64,000 nt of DNA from Evansella alkalicola (GCF_019042735.1 NZ_JAHQCR010000034.1:1-64000), one strand, 5' to 3'; counted from the first letter of the stretch, positions 25,025 through 33,782 are shown. The notes: a model not told the origin generated them from the letters alone. A program made the numbers and translations.

Positions 25025-25588
25025 TTGAAAAACAATTATATAGGATTTGGGGTAATAGTACTCTTAGTTATTGTTACCTTCTTTATTTTTCGCGAGCCCA
25101 GTCAAGAGTCCATTCAGTTGGAGGAACTACAGCAACAGATGGATTACTTAATAAACGAGAATGGAAGATTAGAAGATGCATTAACAGAGTCAAGCGCTCT
25201 CGTTAATGAGTTGCAGAAGGAAAATAAAGAGCAGGCAGATGTAATTGCTGATCTTAATGATACTCCTCTAATGATCGATTATCGCGTTTTTTCTGATGCA
25301 ATAGAGACGGTTGAATCTTATAAACAAGCAGAAGACTTTGAAGAGGCGATGAAGTATTTTTCCAGTAATGTGGGAATGGCTCAATTTGAAGAGGAACATA
25401 ATGTCATTGTTTTTAATGATAATCTAATCGATTGGAGACCAAATGCGATTGAAGAACTAAGGGAATTTACAATTGCCGATGACCAATTAATACTTACTTA
25501 TAGTGCCGATCGTGGAATTAGGCACTGGTATGGATTCGTTATGGTTAAAGAGGACGAGTGGAAGATCGACGAAATTAAATTACAGTAA
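25025..25588 (+). CDS. Membrane-anchored coiled-coil protein
   Basis: 187 residues: N-terminal transmembrane anchor (IGFGVIVLLVIVTFFIF), a coiled coil (about 35-80, LEELQQQMDYLINENGRLEDAL), and a C-terminal domain ending WYGFVMVKEDEWKIDEIKLQ, whose strand-rich layout resembles NTF2-like or DUF4878-type stress-associated domains. TTG start with GGAGG upstream. Function unknown. Confidence 0.6.
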   Translation: MKNNYIGFGVIVLLVIVTFFIFREPSQESIQLEELQQQMDYLINENGRLEDALTESSALVNELQKENKEQADVIADLNDTPLMIDYRVFSDAIETVESYKQAEDFEEAMKYFSSNVGMAQFEEEHNVIVFNDNLIDWRPNAIEELREFTIADDQLILTYSADRGIRHWYGFVMVKEDEWKIDEIKLQ

Positions 25589-25634
25589 TTATAAAGGTAA
25601 TTAGTGGTACGGATTTTGAATTGAGGAGGCACTT

Positions 25635-26258
25635 ATGGGCGAGCAAGAACAATTAAAGTTTTTTGATGATAATAGAAACGTATTGGGTGTCGCTTCTCGG
25701 AGTGATGTACATAGGATTGGATACTGGCATGAGGTGTTTCATTGTTGGTTCATCAGTAATGAGGACGGAATAGATTATATCTATTTACAACTACGTAGTA
25801 AAAATAAAAAAGACTACCCTAATCTATTGGATATCACTGCTGCTGGACATTTATTAGTTGATGAAACAGTCGAAGATGGAGTAAGGGAAATTAAAGAAGA
25901 GATCGGAATAGATGTAGCATTTAAGGAGTTAATAAGTTTAGGGGTAATTGAATACTGTGTTGAGCAAGAAGATTTTATTGACAAAGAATTAGCAAACGTT
26001 TTTTTATATAAGAGCAAATATAATTTTGATGATTTTACCTTGCAAGTGGAAGAGGTCTCAGGGATAGTAAAAGCTAAATTGATTGATTTTGCTCAACTTT
26101 GGTTTGGTGATAAAGACAAAATTGAAATCAATGGATTTAAAATAAATGAAAATGGAAACAAGCAAATTATTAAAGAATATGTTGCTAGAGATAAGTTTGT
26201 CCCACATCAAGTTCTTTTTTACAAAGAGGTTATTCAAAAGATACAGGAACAGGTTTGA
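25635..26258 (+). CDS. Nudix hydrolase (IPP-isomerase-like, YfcD type)
   Basis: A 207-residue protein carrying a Nudix box that starts GHLLVDET (GX5E) and continues VREIKEEIGI (REUXEEXGU); all metal-binding glutamates are present. The N-terminal HRIGYWHEVFHCWF pattern and length place it in the isopentenyl-diphosphate-isomerase-like group, which hydrolyses nucleotide or other diphosphates. ATG with GAGGAGG. Cytoplasmic. A strong terminator follows. Confidence 0.85.
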   Translation: MGEQEQLKFFDDNRNVLGVASRSDVHRIGYWHEVFHCWFISNEDGIDYIYLQLRSKNKKDYPNLLDITAAGHLLVDETVEDGVREIKEEIGIDVAFKELISLGVIEYCVEQEDFIDKELANVFLYKSKYNFDDFTLQVEEVSGIVKAKLIDFAQLWFGDKDKIEINGFKINENGNKQIIKEYVARDKFVPHQVLFYKEVIQKIQEQV

Positions 26259-26350
26259 TAAAACATTACTTGATACAGGCTATTATTTGGGTGGTAGTGA
26301 ATATGATTTTTGATGCGACTAACCGATTTGAGGAAAAAGCCTTTAAAAAC

Positions 26351-26397
26351 AGTCTGTAAACTAGGATTACTTAAAAATCCTGTTTACAGGCTTTTTT
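26351..26397 (+). terminator. Terminator after Nudix gene
   Basis: AGTCTGTAAAC (26351-26361) pairs with GTTTACAGGCT (26382-26392), extended by TAGGA/TCCT pairing near the loop, followed by T6. Confidence 0.8.
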
Positions 26398-26541
26398 ATT
26401 GCTCTCATTACGTAACTTCAGTTTTCCAATTGTATCTCATGATGTTTTCATATCGTTTTTGTATTTATTTAGCTTCCTTTGGAAAAATAAATGATGCCTT
26501 TAACCATTATTCAAACCACACAACGTAGGAGTGAATACATC

Positions 26542-28386
26542 ATGAATATCGACAGGTTTGAGATAAGGAAACTTCACAATAATGAAAACGAGGTTGCTTT
26601 ATACCTGTATCTGAATGATCAATGGACTGAATTTGCTACAGAATTAGGTAGAGAACCAGAACAAAAAAGGGATATTCTTTTTACAGCGAAAAGCTTAATT
26701 AAAACCCATTATCCTAAGGCGAAAGTATCTGTCATTAAGGTCATGGTTGGAGGATTGTTAGTCACCTCTATACCTTATATTACAAACACTGGCTCTGTAG
26801 AAGCAGCTTCAAATACTGGTACTACTCAAACTGAGCACATGTCGTCTATTTTTTATAGAGTATCACAAGGAGATACTCTGTGGAGTATTTCAAGGCAATT
26901 CAATACTACTGTGGATAATATTAGGCGTGGTAACCATTTAACAACAGATATTCTACAACCAAATCAAATCCTAGTTATACCTACAGCATTTTATACCGTC
27001 AAGTCAGGAGATACGCTATTTTCGATAGCAAGAAATCACCATTCAACACCTGCATTATTACGTGAAGCAAATAGGTTAACGACCGATCTAATAAGTGTCG
27101 GTCAGATCTTAATTATTCCAGCAGTTATTAATAATGATAGTGGAGCGATTCCTAAATCCAACATGCCATCTACACCAAATGCACAAATCATTGATTCGAA
27201 TTACACTGTTGTTGCAGGAGATAATTTGTTTTCTATTGCCCAAAGGTTCGGTACATCAGTAAATGCTATACGAGATGCGAATAATTTGAAAACGGATGTT
27301 TTGCAGCTTGGACAGAAACTAGTAATTCCTAATGGAAACACAGATTTAGTCCCGCCTAATCAACCAACTCCTGAGCCGGCACCTACACCAGTAACATATA
27401 CGGTGGTTTCAGGAGATAGTCTATCTGTAATTGCAAATCGATTCGGAACTACAGTTACGGATCTTCGAGTAACAAATAATCTCTCATCTGATGTAATTCG
27501 GGTAGGACAAACATTAACGATACCGACTAATGGAACGACACCAAATCAAGCATCTACTACCAAACCAACAACTACAGAACATACGGTCATTTCAGGGGAT
27601 AATTTGTGGAGGATCGCTAATCATTATGGAACAACTGTTGATGCATTGAGAAGGGCAAATAATTTAACGTCAGATGTCTTGCAACTTGGACTAACACTCA
27701 CTATTGCTATAGGAACAACTAGTTCTGACACAACTAGTTCTGAAACAACTATGCCACCAGTACAAAATGGGTCACTGGATCCTGTAACAGTCACGAATAC
27801 TCAACATACAGTACGTTCAGGGGATAACATGTGGAATTTAAGCCAACAATATGGCGTTCCATACCTTGATTTATTAAGACACAATAACATGACTGAAAGA
27901 AGTATGTTAAGCATCGGTCAGATTATTCAAGTTCCACAATATCAAGTGCCTGTCCGCCCTGTTGTTTCTGCTCGACATGGTGAAGTCCTTGACTGGTGGA
28001 CTGAAGCAAGATATGTTTTTTCAACTGGAAAAGTAGCGACGATTACTGATTTTCAAACTGGCAAACAGTTTCAGGTGAGACATACGATGGGGGGGAATCA
28101 TGCAGATTCTGAACCTCTCACTGCAAGGGACGCTCAAATTATGAGAGAAATTTGGGGAGGAAGTTTTTCTTGGACGCCTAGGGCAATCATTGTATCGGTC
28201 GATGGAAGAAACTTAGCAGCAGCTATGCATTCAATGCCACATGGTGACCAAGTGATTAGAGATAATAATTATAACGGTCACTTTTGTATTCATTTTGCTA
28301 ATAGTACGAGACATAGTGACGGACTAGTCCAGGATTCGATGCATAGACAAATTGAAATCGCTGCGGGAAGAACTATTTCTAGGTGA
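26542..28386 (+). CDS. Six-LysM protein with a conserved C-terminal domain of unknown function
   Basis: A 614-residue protein. A short N-terminal segment (MNIDRFEIRKL...YLYLNDQWTEFATELG) is followed by a hydrophobic stretch, then six LysM modules (YRVSQGDTLW, YTVKSGDTLF, YTVVAGDNLF, YTVVSGDSLS, HTVISGDNLW, HTVRSGDNMW) joined by Ser/Thr/Pro linkers. The C-terminal 150 residues form a domain I have seen appended to LysM in other bacilli, with GGNHADSEPL, AAAMHSMPHGD and GHFCIHFANSTRH; the ordered His, Cys and Asp residues look catalytic. The ATG at 26542 has AGGAGTGA. The protein probably binds spore cortex or wall peptidoglycan. Confidence 0.85.
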   Translation: MNIDRFEIRKLHNNENEVALYLYLNDQWTEFATELGREPEQKRDILFTAKSLIKTHYPKAKVSVIKVMVGGLLVTSIPYITNTGSVEAASNTGTTQTEHMSSIFYRVSQGDTLWSISRQFNTTVDNIRRGNHLTTDILQPNQILVIPTAFYTVKSGDTLFSIARNHHSTPALLREANRLTTDLISVGQILIIPAVINNDSGAIPKSNMPSTPNAQIIDSNYTVVAGDNLFSIAQRFGTSVNAIRDANNLKTDVLQLGQKLVIPNGNTDLVPPNQPTPEPAPTPVTYTVVSGDSLSVIANRFGTTVTDLRVTNNLSSDVIRVGQTLTIPTNGTTPNQASTTKPTTTEHTVISGDNLWRIANHYGTTVDALRRANNLTSDVLQLGLTLTIAIGTTSSDTTSSETTMPPVQNGSLDPVTVTNTQHTVRSGDNMWNLSQQYGVPYLDLLRHNNMTERSMLSIGQIIQVPQYQVPVRPVVSARHGEVLDWWTEARYVFSTGKVATITDFQTGKQFQVRHTMGGNHADSEPLTARDAQIMREIWGGSFSWTPRAIIVSVDGRNLAAAMHSMPHGDQVIRDNNYNGHFCIHFANSTRHSDGLVQDSMHRQIEIAAGRTISR

Positions 28387-28477
28387 TTAATATGAAAAAA
28401 TATACTTATTAGACAGCAGCTTGTTTCTTTTAACTGGGTACTGAAAATTAGATGGTTACCAAATATCTTAAATATAG

Positions 28478-28525
28478 AGAGCTTAAACTAACTGTGGTTG
28501 GTTTAAGCTTCTTCATTGGGATTTT
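28478..28525 (+). terminator. Hairpin downstream of LysM gene
   Basis: GCTTAAAC (28481-28488) and GTTTAAGC (28501-28508), extended inward by AAC/GTT, then TTCTTCATTGGGATTTTTAG. Plausible terminator for the LysM gene. Confidence 0.65.
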
Positions 28526-28656
28526 TAGCTATATAGTATTTGTTTTTAAGAATTCTTAAGTGAAAGTAAATACCTGAAAAAATGACGTTAATGTATGTAT
28601 AACGGGTTATTTTTTAAATTCATAGAATGTTCAAAAAAATAACCTGAAAGCTATGC

Positions 28657-29206
28657 TATAATCTAATTAAAGAAAGAGAGAGAAGCACACAATAAAAAAT
28701 CTGTTAACACCGTAGGAGACTCAACCATAAAAGTTGGTTCCGTTTCCAAACCAATGAAACAAACCGGTTGACAGTCTCACCTTATGTCTGAGTTTTAGCT
28801 GTAACTAAAAATGATCTGAGTTAGTCGAAGCAACTAAAGTTAGAAAGTTAACTGAAGTGAGCGAAGTAAACTAAAGTTAGAAAGTTAACCGAAGTGAGCG
28901 GAAGTAAACTGAAGTTACAAAGATAACTGAAGTAAGCTTATGTTAAACTTTGTTAAAGATCAAATTTAGTATGTTAATAAGTAGCATAAGGATATGCAAA
29001 ACGAGATTACAAGTTATTTTTAATGAATAACTAGGAAATCGTTACTGTACCCAAAACGGAATAAACACACATCGCTCTTGACTGTTATTGTCAATTTCAA
29101 TTAAAGATTGAGACAATGGCATGGAATGTACAATAGTGTGATGTAAGTGGTTGGGTCCCCTAAGGTGTTAACCTCTGATAACCTCTAGCAAAGCTAGGGG
29201 TTATTT
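28657..29206 (+). ncRNA. Candidate large structured non-coding RNA (about 535 nt)
   Basis: No open frame fits here. An extended -10 (TGCTATAAT, 28654-28662) predicts a start near 28669. A 5' hairpin pairs GAGACTCAACC (28716-28726) with GGTTG-AC-AGTCTC (28766-28778); inside it GTTTC (28742-28746) pairs with GAAAC (28756-28760). Three tandem units of 37, 38 and 37 nt occupy 28832-28943. GTTAACACC (28703-28711) is complementary to GGTGTTAAC (29164-29172), which would close the molecule end to end. An intrinsic terminator (AACCTCTAGC, AAA, GCTAGGGGTT, 29180-29202) follows at once. I cannot match it to a known RNA class. Confidence 0.5.
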
Positions 29207-29481
29207 TATGTGTTTTACTAGAATTAGCTAGTGAAGTCGATAAAAGTAGTTTATAAGAAAGCAAAAACCGAAATAAATATTAAACTTAATAATTAAGTGA
29301 TGGGACTAAAAAGGAATGTTATTCTCCAATTCTAGCATTCATTCCGTCGTCTTTTATCCATTTCCTTAATAACCCACGTCGTTTGCCTATTTACATAAGT
29401 ACAAGTTGATTCGCTTGTGAATCTGCATAGTATAAATATGGAAAATAGCCTACAGGTTTATACCTAATAAAGGGAGGGGTT

Positions 29482-30021
29482 ATGGTGTATCCAAACCATA
29501 ATAATGAACTAGAATTGGACTACAGACAAACATACAATGATCAAGTAGATAATGGAATGTGGGAAGGAACATATGAACAAAGACAGTTTCAACCTATTGG
29601 CTTAGGCCCGATAGTAGGTGGATTAACTGGTATTTTTGGTCCACCAGGGGGGAGGCCGCCATTTGGTCCACCATCTGGACCCGGACAACCACCTTCAGGA
29701 CCACCCGGTTTTGGTCCACCACCAGGTTTTGGGCCGGGACAATCACCTCAAGAAGGTCCGCCAAGTAGTCCACCACCATCATTTATACCATCATCACAAC
29801 CAGGTGGAGTTGGGGGAATAGGTGTGATGGCAGTTGACCCAGGTGGCATTCGTCGTTGTTTGTACCGTTATACGTATATTTGGTTAAATAATAGACAACA
29901 GTTTTGGTTCTATCCAGTATTTGTTGGAAGAAACTCGATTGCGGGCTATCGTTGGAATGGATTTTTCTGGTTATACTTTGGAGTGGATTTAAGACAAATA
30001 TCATCATTTCAATGCTACTGA
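29482..30021 (+). CDS. Gly/Pro-rich protein with conserved Tyr/Trp-rich C-terminal domain
   Basis: 179 residues. The centre (about 45-110) is low-complexity GPP/GFGPP/SGPP sequence; the C-terminal 60 residues (GGIRRCLYRYTYIWL...FWFYPVFVGRNSIAGYRWNGFFWLYFGVDL) are rich in Tyr, Trp and Phe and look like a conserved folded module known from bacillus spore or surface proteins of unknown role. No signal peptide. AGGGAGGGG lies 3-7 nt before the ATG; the next codon, GTG, is better spaced and may be the true start. A terminator follows. Confidence 0.7.
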   Translation: MVYPNHNNELELDYRQTYNDQVDNGMWEGTYEQRQFQPIGLGPIVGGLTGIFGPPGGRPPFGPPSGPGQPPSGPPGFGPPPGFGPGQSPQEGPPSSPPPSFIPSSQPGGVGGIGVMAVDPGGIRRCLYRYTYIWLNNRQQFWFYPVFVGRNSIAGYRWNGFFWLYFGVDLRQISSFQCY

Positions 30022-30033
30022 TAATTACATTGG

Positions 30034-30070
30034 AAATCCTTCAGTTACTATTTCGACTGAAGGATTTTCA
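30034..30070 (+). terminator. Terminator after the Gly/Pro-rich protein gene
   Basis: AAATCCTTCAGT (30034-30045) pairs perfectly with ACTGAAGGATTT (30056-30067), loop 10 nt, followed by TCAAG. The stem's own 3' T-run is short, but position and stability fit. Confidence 0.7.
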
Positions 30071-30162
30071 AGTTACAGGCCGTTAGGGTATAGTACTGGA
30101 GTTAAAGCATTAGTGGATGTTTGTTTAGGATTAATTTTCAATTAGTTAGCATAACAACTAAT

Positions 30163-30501
30163 TTAAACATTTATGACGGACCCTGCTTGAATTTCATACT
30201 GTGAGATACTCCCAACTGGAAGCTCTAAGACGGCTATTGCTTGTTTAACAGGAAATATAACCTTCCATGGTTTTACAGCTTCTTTCGTCAATATAACTTC
30301 ATTTTTGGCATTCAAAAAAATGACATCAATCGGAAAAAACATAAAAAACATATGAATGGAATTACAGGGGTATAGTAGTATTCCTTCATTTTTAATTGGA
30401 CTAAAACGAAACATTAAGCCTTTTAACCTTAGAAAGAACGTATCATATCGATGAATAGTAATTTGAACTTGTCTTATGTTAGATTCTGTAATGACTTGCA
30501 T
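30163..30501 (-). CDS. DUF192 family protein
   Basis: A 112-residue DUF192 protein: FLRLKGLMFR (the R-x-x-GLM motif), GILLYPCNSIHMFFMFFPIDVIFLNAKNEV and AVLELPVGSI. Members are small beta-rich proteins, some secreted, of unknown function, and are often found beside Tad/Flp pilus genes. Here it is divergent from the Tad locus and shares its upstream region. No signal peptide. The start lacks a strong site (ACGTGAAAAA before the ATG). Confidence 0.8.
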   Translation of the reverse strand: MQVITESNIRQVQITIHRYDTFFLRLKGLMFRFSPIKNEGILLYPCNSIHMFFMFFPIDVIFLNAKNEVILTKEAVKPWKVIFPVKQAIAVLELPVGSISQYEIQAGSVINV

Positions 30502-30590
30502 TTTTTCACGTCCTTAGTGATCTTAAATATCCTAGTTATTAAAAAAAATATAAATTTCCATATTTATGTATATATTGTAACATTTTGATA

Positions 30591-30620
30591 TTGTTGCTTG
30601 AATAAAACGCGTGCTATAAT
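30591..30620 (+). promoter_or_regulatory. Promoter of the Tad locus
   Basis: TTGTTG (30591-30596), 18 bp, TATAAT (30615-30620) with an extended TG at -14/-15 (TGCTATAAT). Predicted start near 30627, about 40 nt before the riboswitch aptamer. Confidence 0.6.
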
Positions 30621-30667
30621 CGCATTACAAACAACGACAAAATACGACATCGAACGTTGTTTAAAAA

Positions 30668-30796
30668 TATGATAAAGGCAAACCATAGGAAACTATGGGA
30701 CGCAAAGCTTTAGGGGCTAAGTCAAAACGATATGCCAGCCAGTTACCGAAAATAGTGATCACTATTATACTATTCTTCGGGTGTAGTATTTTTTTA
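30668..30796 (+). ncRNA. c-di-GMP-I (GEMM) riboswitch with terminator expression platform
   Basis: The aptamer (about 30668-30750) contains the GEMM-I core in order: GATAAAGGCAAACC, a GNRA-type hairpin CATAGGAAACTATG, GGACGCAAAGC, a second hairpin, and GCCAGCCAGTTACCGA. It is followed by a terminator, ATACTA (30767-30772) with TAGTAT (30784-30789) and T8. AATAGT (30751-30756) can pair with ACTATT at 30761 or 30769; the second pairing would break the terminator. It lies 40 nt before the first Flp pilin gene, so c-di-GMP should decide transcription of the Tad pilus locus. ON or OFF direction cannot be read with certainty. Confidence 0.92.
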
Positions 30797-30834
30797 TGCA
30801 ATAAAACAAAAAAATAAAAAGGTGGTCACAAATA

Positions 30835-31005
30835 ATGAAACAATTCAAAAAATTTATGAACGAAGAAACAGGTCAAGGTATGACTGAGTATGGCTTAATT
30901 TTAGGAGTAATTGCAATTGGAGCAGTTGCTGCATTTACCGCTTTTGGTGGGGCTTTAATTGATAAAATTAATGAAGTGAAAGATTCTGTATTCTCTTCAA
31001 ATTAA
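30835..31005 (+). CDS. flp: Flp/Fap pilin, copy 1
   Basis: A 56-residue Flp-type prepilin. A basic leader ends at G14-Q/G, then GQGMTEYGLILGVIAIGAVAAFTAFG, the hydrophobic N-terminal pilin helix with the conserved Glu at +5 region and Tyr next to it. Processing by the A24 peptidase encoded downstream is expected before the hydrophobic helix. ATG with AAGGTGGTCA. It is the major subunit candidate of the Tad pilus and directly follows the c-di-GMP riboswitch. Confidence 0.9.
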   Translation: MKQFKKFMNEETGQGMTEYGLILGVIAIGAVAAFTAFGGALIDKINEVKDSVFSSN

Positions 31006-31090
31006 GTATATTTTCATAGTTATAAACTTTCAGTTCACAACGTCCGTTAAATATATAAATACAATATATTAAAAAAGGGGATAAAATAGA

Positions 31091-31258
31091 ATGAAACAAA
31101 TTAAAAGATTTATGCAAGAAGAAAAAGGTCAAGGTATGACTGAGTATGGTTTAATTTTAGGAGTAATTGCAATTGGAGCAATTGCAGCATTTACAGCATT
31201 CGGCGGTGCCTTAATTGATAAAGTTAACGAAGTAAGAAACTCTGTTTTTGGCAATTAA
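31091..31258 (+). CDS. flp: Flp/Fap pilin, copy 2
   Basis: A 55-residue near-duplicate of the preceding pilin; the middle 30 residues are almost identical and the changes fall in the leader and the last ten residues. ATG with AGGGGAT. A terminator just downstream suggests the two pilins are made in excess over the assembly machinery, as in other Tad loci. Confidence 0.9.
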   Translation: MKQIKRFMQEEKGQGMTEYGLILGVIAIGAIAAFTAFGGALIDKVNEVRNSVFGN

Positions 31259-31299
31259 CTAATAAATATTCATTAACTGTTTATTTTCCTAAGATACTA

Positions 31300-31341
31300 A
31301 ATCCTACTTTCAAATTTATTTTAGAAAGTAGGGTTTTTTTA
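31300..31341 (+). terminator. Terminator after pilin genes
   Basis: AATCCTACTTTC (31300-31311) pairs with GAAAGTAGGGTT (31324-31335), then T5. Probably partial, separating abundant pilin mRNA from read-through into the assembly genes. Confidence 0.85.
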
Positions 31342-31413
31342 AAATAAAAAAAGAAGTTAAAAGTGGTTTAATCTCGTATAGAGATCTATTTCACGTAAAA
31401 AGAGGTGACAACC

Positions 31414-31905
31414 ATGACAATTGTAGTTTTATTTATTGCTCTTGCTATTTCTATATTCACAGATATAAAAGATAGAAAAATATTAAATATCGTCACTTTT
31501 CCTGCCATGATAGCGGGACTTACTTTGAATACGATTACTTATGGGTGGGACGGTTTTTTATTTAGTTTATTAGGTCTATTAACGGGGTTAGCTTTGTTAA
31601 TTATACCATATGCCTTAGGCGGAATGGCAGCTGGAGATGTGAAGCTTCTAATGGCTATAGGCGCACTACAAGGTGCAGCTTTTACGTTAGGTTCCTTCTT
31701 ATATATAGCCATTATTGGAGGGATGATTGCATTTCTTATTTTAGTTAAACAAAAAGAGTTGATTTGTACTATAAGGCGGATCTTGTTCTCTGCTCAGTTT
31801 AGATCATTGGATGGATTAAACAAAAATGAATTACACCATGCGTTTCCTTATGGTGTGGCGATCGTACTAGGAACAGTTTGTTATTCGGGAGTGATGTTCC
31901 TGTGA
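31414..31905 (+). CDS. tadV: A24 prepilin peptidase (TadV/CpaA)
   Basis: A 163-residue membrane aspartyl protease of the short TadV/CpaA type. The two catalytic aspartates are in FTDIKDRKILN (N-terminal) and GGMAAGDVKLLMAIG (the GxGD motif, here AAGD). About five transmembrane helices. It should cleave the leader of the Flp pilins and of TadE/TadG-like proteins at the cytoplasmic face. ATG at 31414 with AGAGGTGA; the GTG at 31405 lies in that site. Confidence 0.9.
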   Translation: MTIVVLFIALAISIFTDIKDRKILNIVTFPAMIAGLTLNTITYGWDGFLFSLLGLLTGLALLIIPYALGGMAAGDVKLLMAIGALQGAAFTLGSFLYIAIIGGMIAFLILVKQKELICTIRRILFSAQFRSLDGLNKNELHHAFPYGVAIVLGTVCYSGVMFL

Positions 31906-32285
31906 TTAAATCAGAAAAAGGGCAAGCAACGGTCGAATTAGCCTTAACATTGACGATTCTTGTGTTTATTTTATTTGTAATCATCGATTTTGGTCGAATT
32001 TTTCATGTGTACTTAACACTAGAGCATGCGAGCCGAGAAGGGGCGAGAATTGCTAGTGTTGGGGGAACTGATGCCGATGTCGTTGAGCGAGTTAGAACAT
32101 CTGCTGGATCACTTAATACAAATCAAATTTCCATTTCACAAACACCTTCACGAGTAAATCGCTCAAGAGGGAATTATGTAACGGTACAATTATCTTATCC
32201 GATAACACCTTCAGTTCCAATAATCAATAATGTATTACCTGAATCATTGGAGATAAAAGCGAATACGGTCATGAGGATAGAATGA
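31902..32285 (+). CDS. tadE: TadE-like pseudopilin
   Basis: 127 residues. KSEKGQATVELALTLTILVFILFVIIDFGRIFHVYLTLEHASREGARIAS is the TadE motif: short basic leader, G-Q before a glutamate, a single membrane helix, and the conserved HASREGAR. The GTG start overlaps the tadV stop in GTGA, implying coupling. It is probably a minor pilin or assembly factor processed by TadV. Confidence 0.85.
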   Translation: MIKSEKGQATVELALTLTILVFILFVIIDFGRIFHVYLTLEHASREGARIASVGGTDADVVERVRTSAGSLNTNQISISQTPSRVNRSRGNYVTVQLSYPITPSVPIINNVLPESLEIKANTVMRIE

Positions 32286-32286
32286 T

Positions 32287-33192
32287 ATGAAAAACTTGCT
32301 AAAAAAAGAAGATGGAGCGGTGATTATATTAGTTGCATTTAGCATGTCTATATTTATTGCCATGCTAGCTTTAGTAATTGATTTCGGTTCACTGTATCTA
32401 GAAAAAAATCGTATGCAGAAAATCGCAGATGCTGCAGCTTTAGCTGGAGCCCAAGAGCTTCCAAGTAATTTTTCAAGGGCACAACAACAAGTTCACCATA
32501 CAATTCTCTTAAATAGTGGCGATCCAAGCAATTTTCGAAGCTTGACAAACCAAGGCAATACCTTGCTTGAAGTGACAGGTAGTAAACAAGGGACGCTATT
32601 TTTTGGTAAGGCGATAGGAATAAAGGAGCCAACCATTTCTGCTAGAGCTGTTGTTGAACTTAAACCGTTGCAATCAGGTACTGGATCAATTCCATTAGGT
32701 ATCCAACCATCACATAATCTAGCATTCGGATCGTTACAAACGATAAAAGTAAGTGAATCCGCTAGTGGAAACTTTGGGGCGATTGCTCTAACAGGTTCAG
32801 GTGCAAATAATTATGAAAACGATTTACGAAATGGCTTTAATTATGAATTAAAAGTCAACACTACTTTAAATACGCAAACAGGTCAGATTGCTGGACCTAC
32901 ACAACGTGCGGTAAATGATCGAATTGCTAGCTGTCCGGATGCAACCTACTTAAACTACCCGCCAAACTGCGCAAGGGTTGTTCTAATTCCAGTCTATACT
33001 CCTGTTCAAACAGAACAGAATCAAATAAAACAAGTACGGGTTGTAGGCTTTGCTACTTTCTTTTTAGAAAGCGTGTCGTCAACAAGAGACGGTGCTGAAG
33101 TAACAGGGCGCTTTATCCAAGCGTCTAGTTCGGGACAGGCTGCGCCAGCTCAATCTAATTATGGAACATTTGGATATGGATTAACACAATAA
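32287..33192 (+). CDS. tadG: TadG-like pilus assembly protein
   Basis: 301 residues. The N-terminus (LLKKEDGAVIILVAFSMSIFIAMLALVIDFGSLYLEKNRMQKIADAAALAGAQEL) is the TadG/DUF2134 signature, a single membrane helix followed by the ADAAALAGA heptad. The exported remainder includes a cysteine pair (ASCPDATYLNYPPNCAR). Starts 1 nt after tadE. Probably a minor surface component of the pilus. The full von Willebrand-type domain of some TadG proteins is absent. Confidence 0.82.
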   Translation: MKNLLKKEDGAVIILVAFSMSIFIAMLALVIDFGSLYLEKNRMQKIADAAALAGAQELPSNFSRAQQQVHHTILLNSGDPSNFRSLTNQGNTLLEVTGSKQGTLFFGKAIGIKEPTISARAVVELKPLQSGTGSIPLGIQPSHNLAFGSLQTIKVSESASGNFGAIALTGSGANNYENDLRNGFNYELKVNTTLNTQTGQIAGPTQRAVNDRIASCPDATYLNYPPNCARVVLIPVYTPVQTEQNQIKQVRVVGFATFFLESVSSTRDGAEVTGRFIQASSSGQAAPAQSNYGTFGYGLTQ

Positions 33193-33233
33193 GATCCATC
33201 ATAAAACAGGGAAAGAACATAAAGGTGATGCCA

Positions 33234-33782
33234 ATGAATACGAAAAAAATTTGGATGTTAGCTATCATATTCGGAATGATAATGTCTTTATTTGTTTATA
33301 TATTAGCAGCCAACCCTGGGGATACTAACCAGACGGTTAATACAACAACAATTGTTGAAGAGGCAGAAGCAGTTAGTGATGTAGAACACGGACACACGAT
33401 AGAAATTGAATCTGGTAAAAGAGCAATATCAATTTCAGTTACTGAAGTTCAAAATGTGTCAGGTTTCGTTACGCCAGGCTCTTATGTAGATGTTGTTGCG
33501 ATTTTACCAATACCTGTGAGTGAAATTACATCCTCTCAAATTCTATTACAAGGAATTAAAGTGTTAGCAGTTGGAAAAACGTTTAATGATGAACAATATG
33601 AACTCAACCAGCTTAATGAAATGGTTACACTTGAAGTTACTCCCGAACAAGGTACTTCTCTTGCGTTTGCAAAAGAAATTGGTTCTATAACATTGATGTT
33701 GAGAGGAGAAGAAGACAAAGAAGTATCTTCAAATGTCCAAATTTCCTTAGAAGAACTCATCAAAGGAAAGATGCCGAAATGA
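33234..33782 (+). CDS. cpaB: CpaB/RcpC-like Tad assembly protein (short)
   Basis: 182 residues: N-terminal membrane helix (IWMLAIIFGMIMSLFVYILAA) and the RcpC/CpaB core (KRAISISVTEVQNVSGFVTPGSYVDVVAIL ... ILLQGIKVLAVG ... VTLEVTPEQGTSLAFAKEIGSITLMLRG). The usual N-terminal SAF domain pair is reduced. In Gram-negatives CpaB contacts the secretin; in this monoderm no secretin gene is present, so it probably acts at the wall. ATG at 33234 with AAAGGTGAT. Overlaps tadZ by ATGA. Confidence 0.82.
   Translation: MNTKKIWMLAIIFGMIMSLFVYILAANPGDTNQTVNTTTIVEEAEAVSDVEHGHTIEIESGKRAISISVTEVQNVSGFVTPGSYVDVVAILPIPVSEITSSQILLQGIKVLAVGKTFNDEQYELNQLNEMVTLEVTPEQGTSLAFAKEIGSITLMLRGEEDKEVSSNVQISLEELIKGKMPK

Noticed and set aside
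26310..26528. 72-codon frame before the LysM gene
   Set aside because: It covers a terminator hairpin and overlaps the ribosome binding site region of the LysM gene; no start signal.
28657..29206. OLE RNA, tmRNA or 6S RNA
   Set aside because: The neighbours of OLE (OapA-type gene, isoprenoid genes) are absent, and none of the conserved tmRNA or 6S ends can be read.
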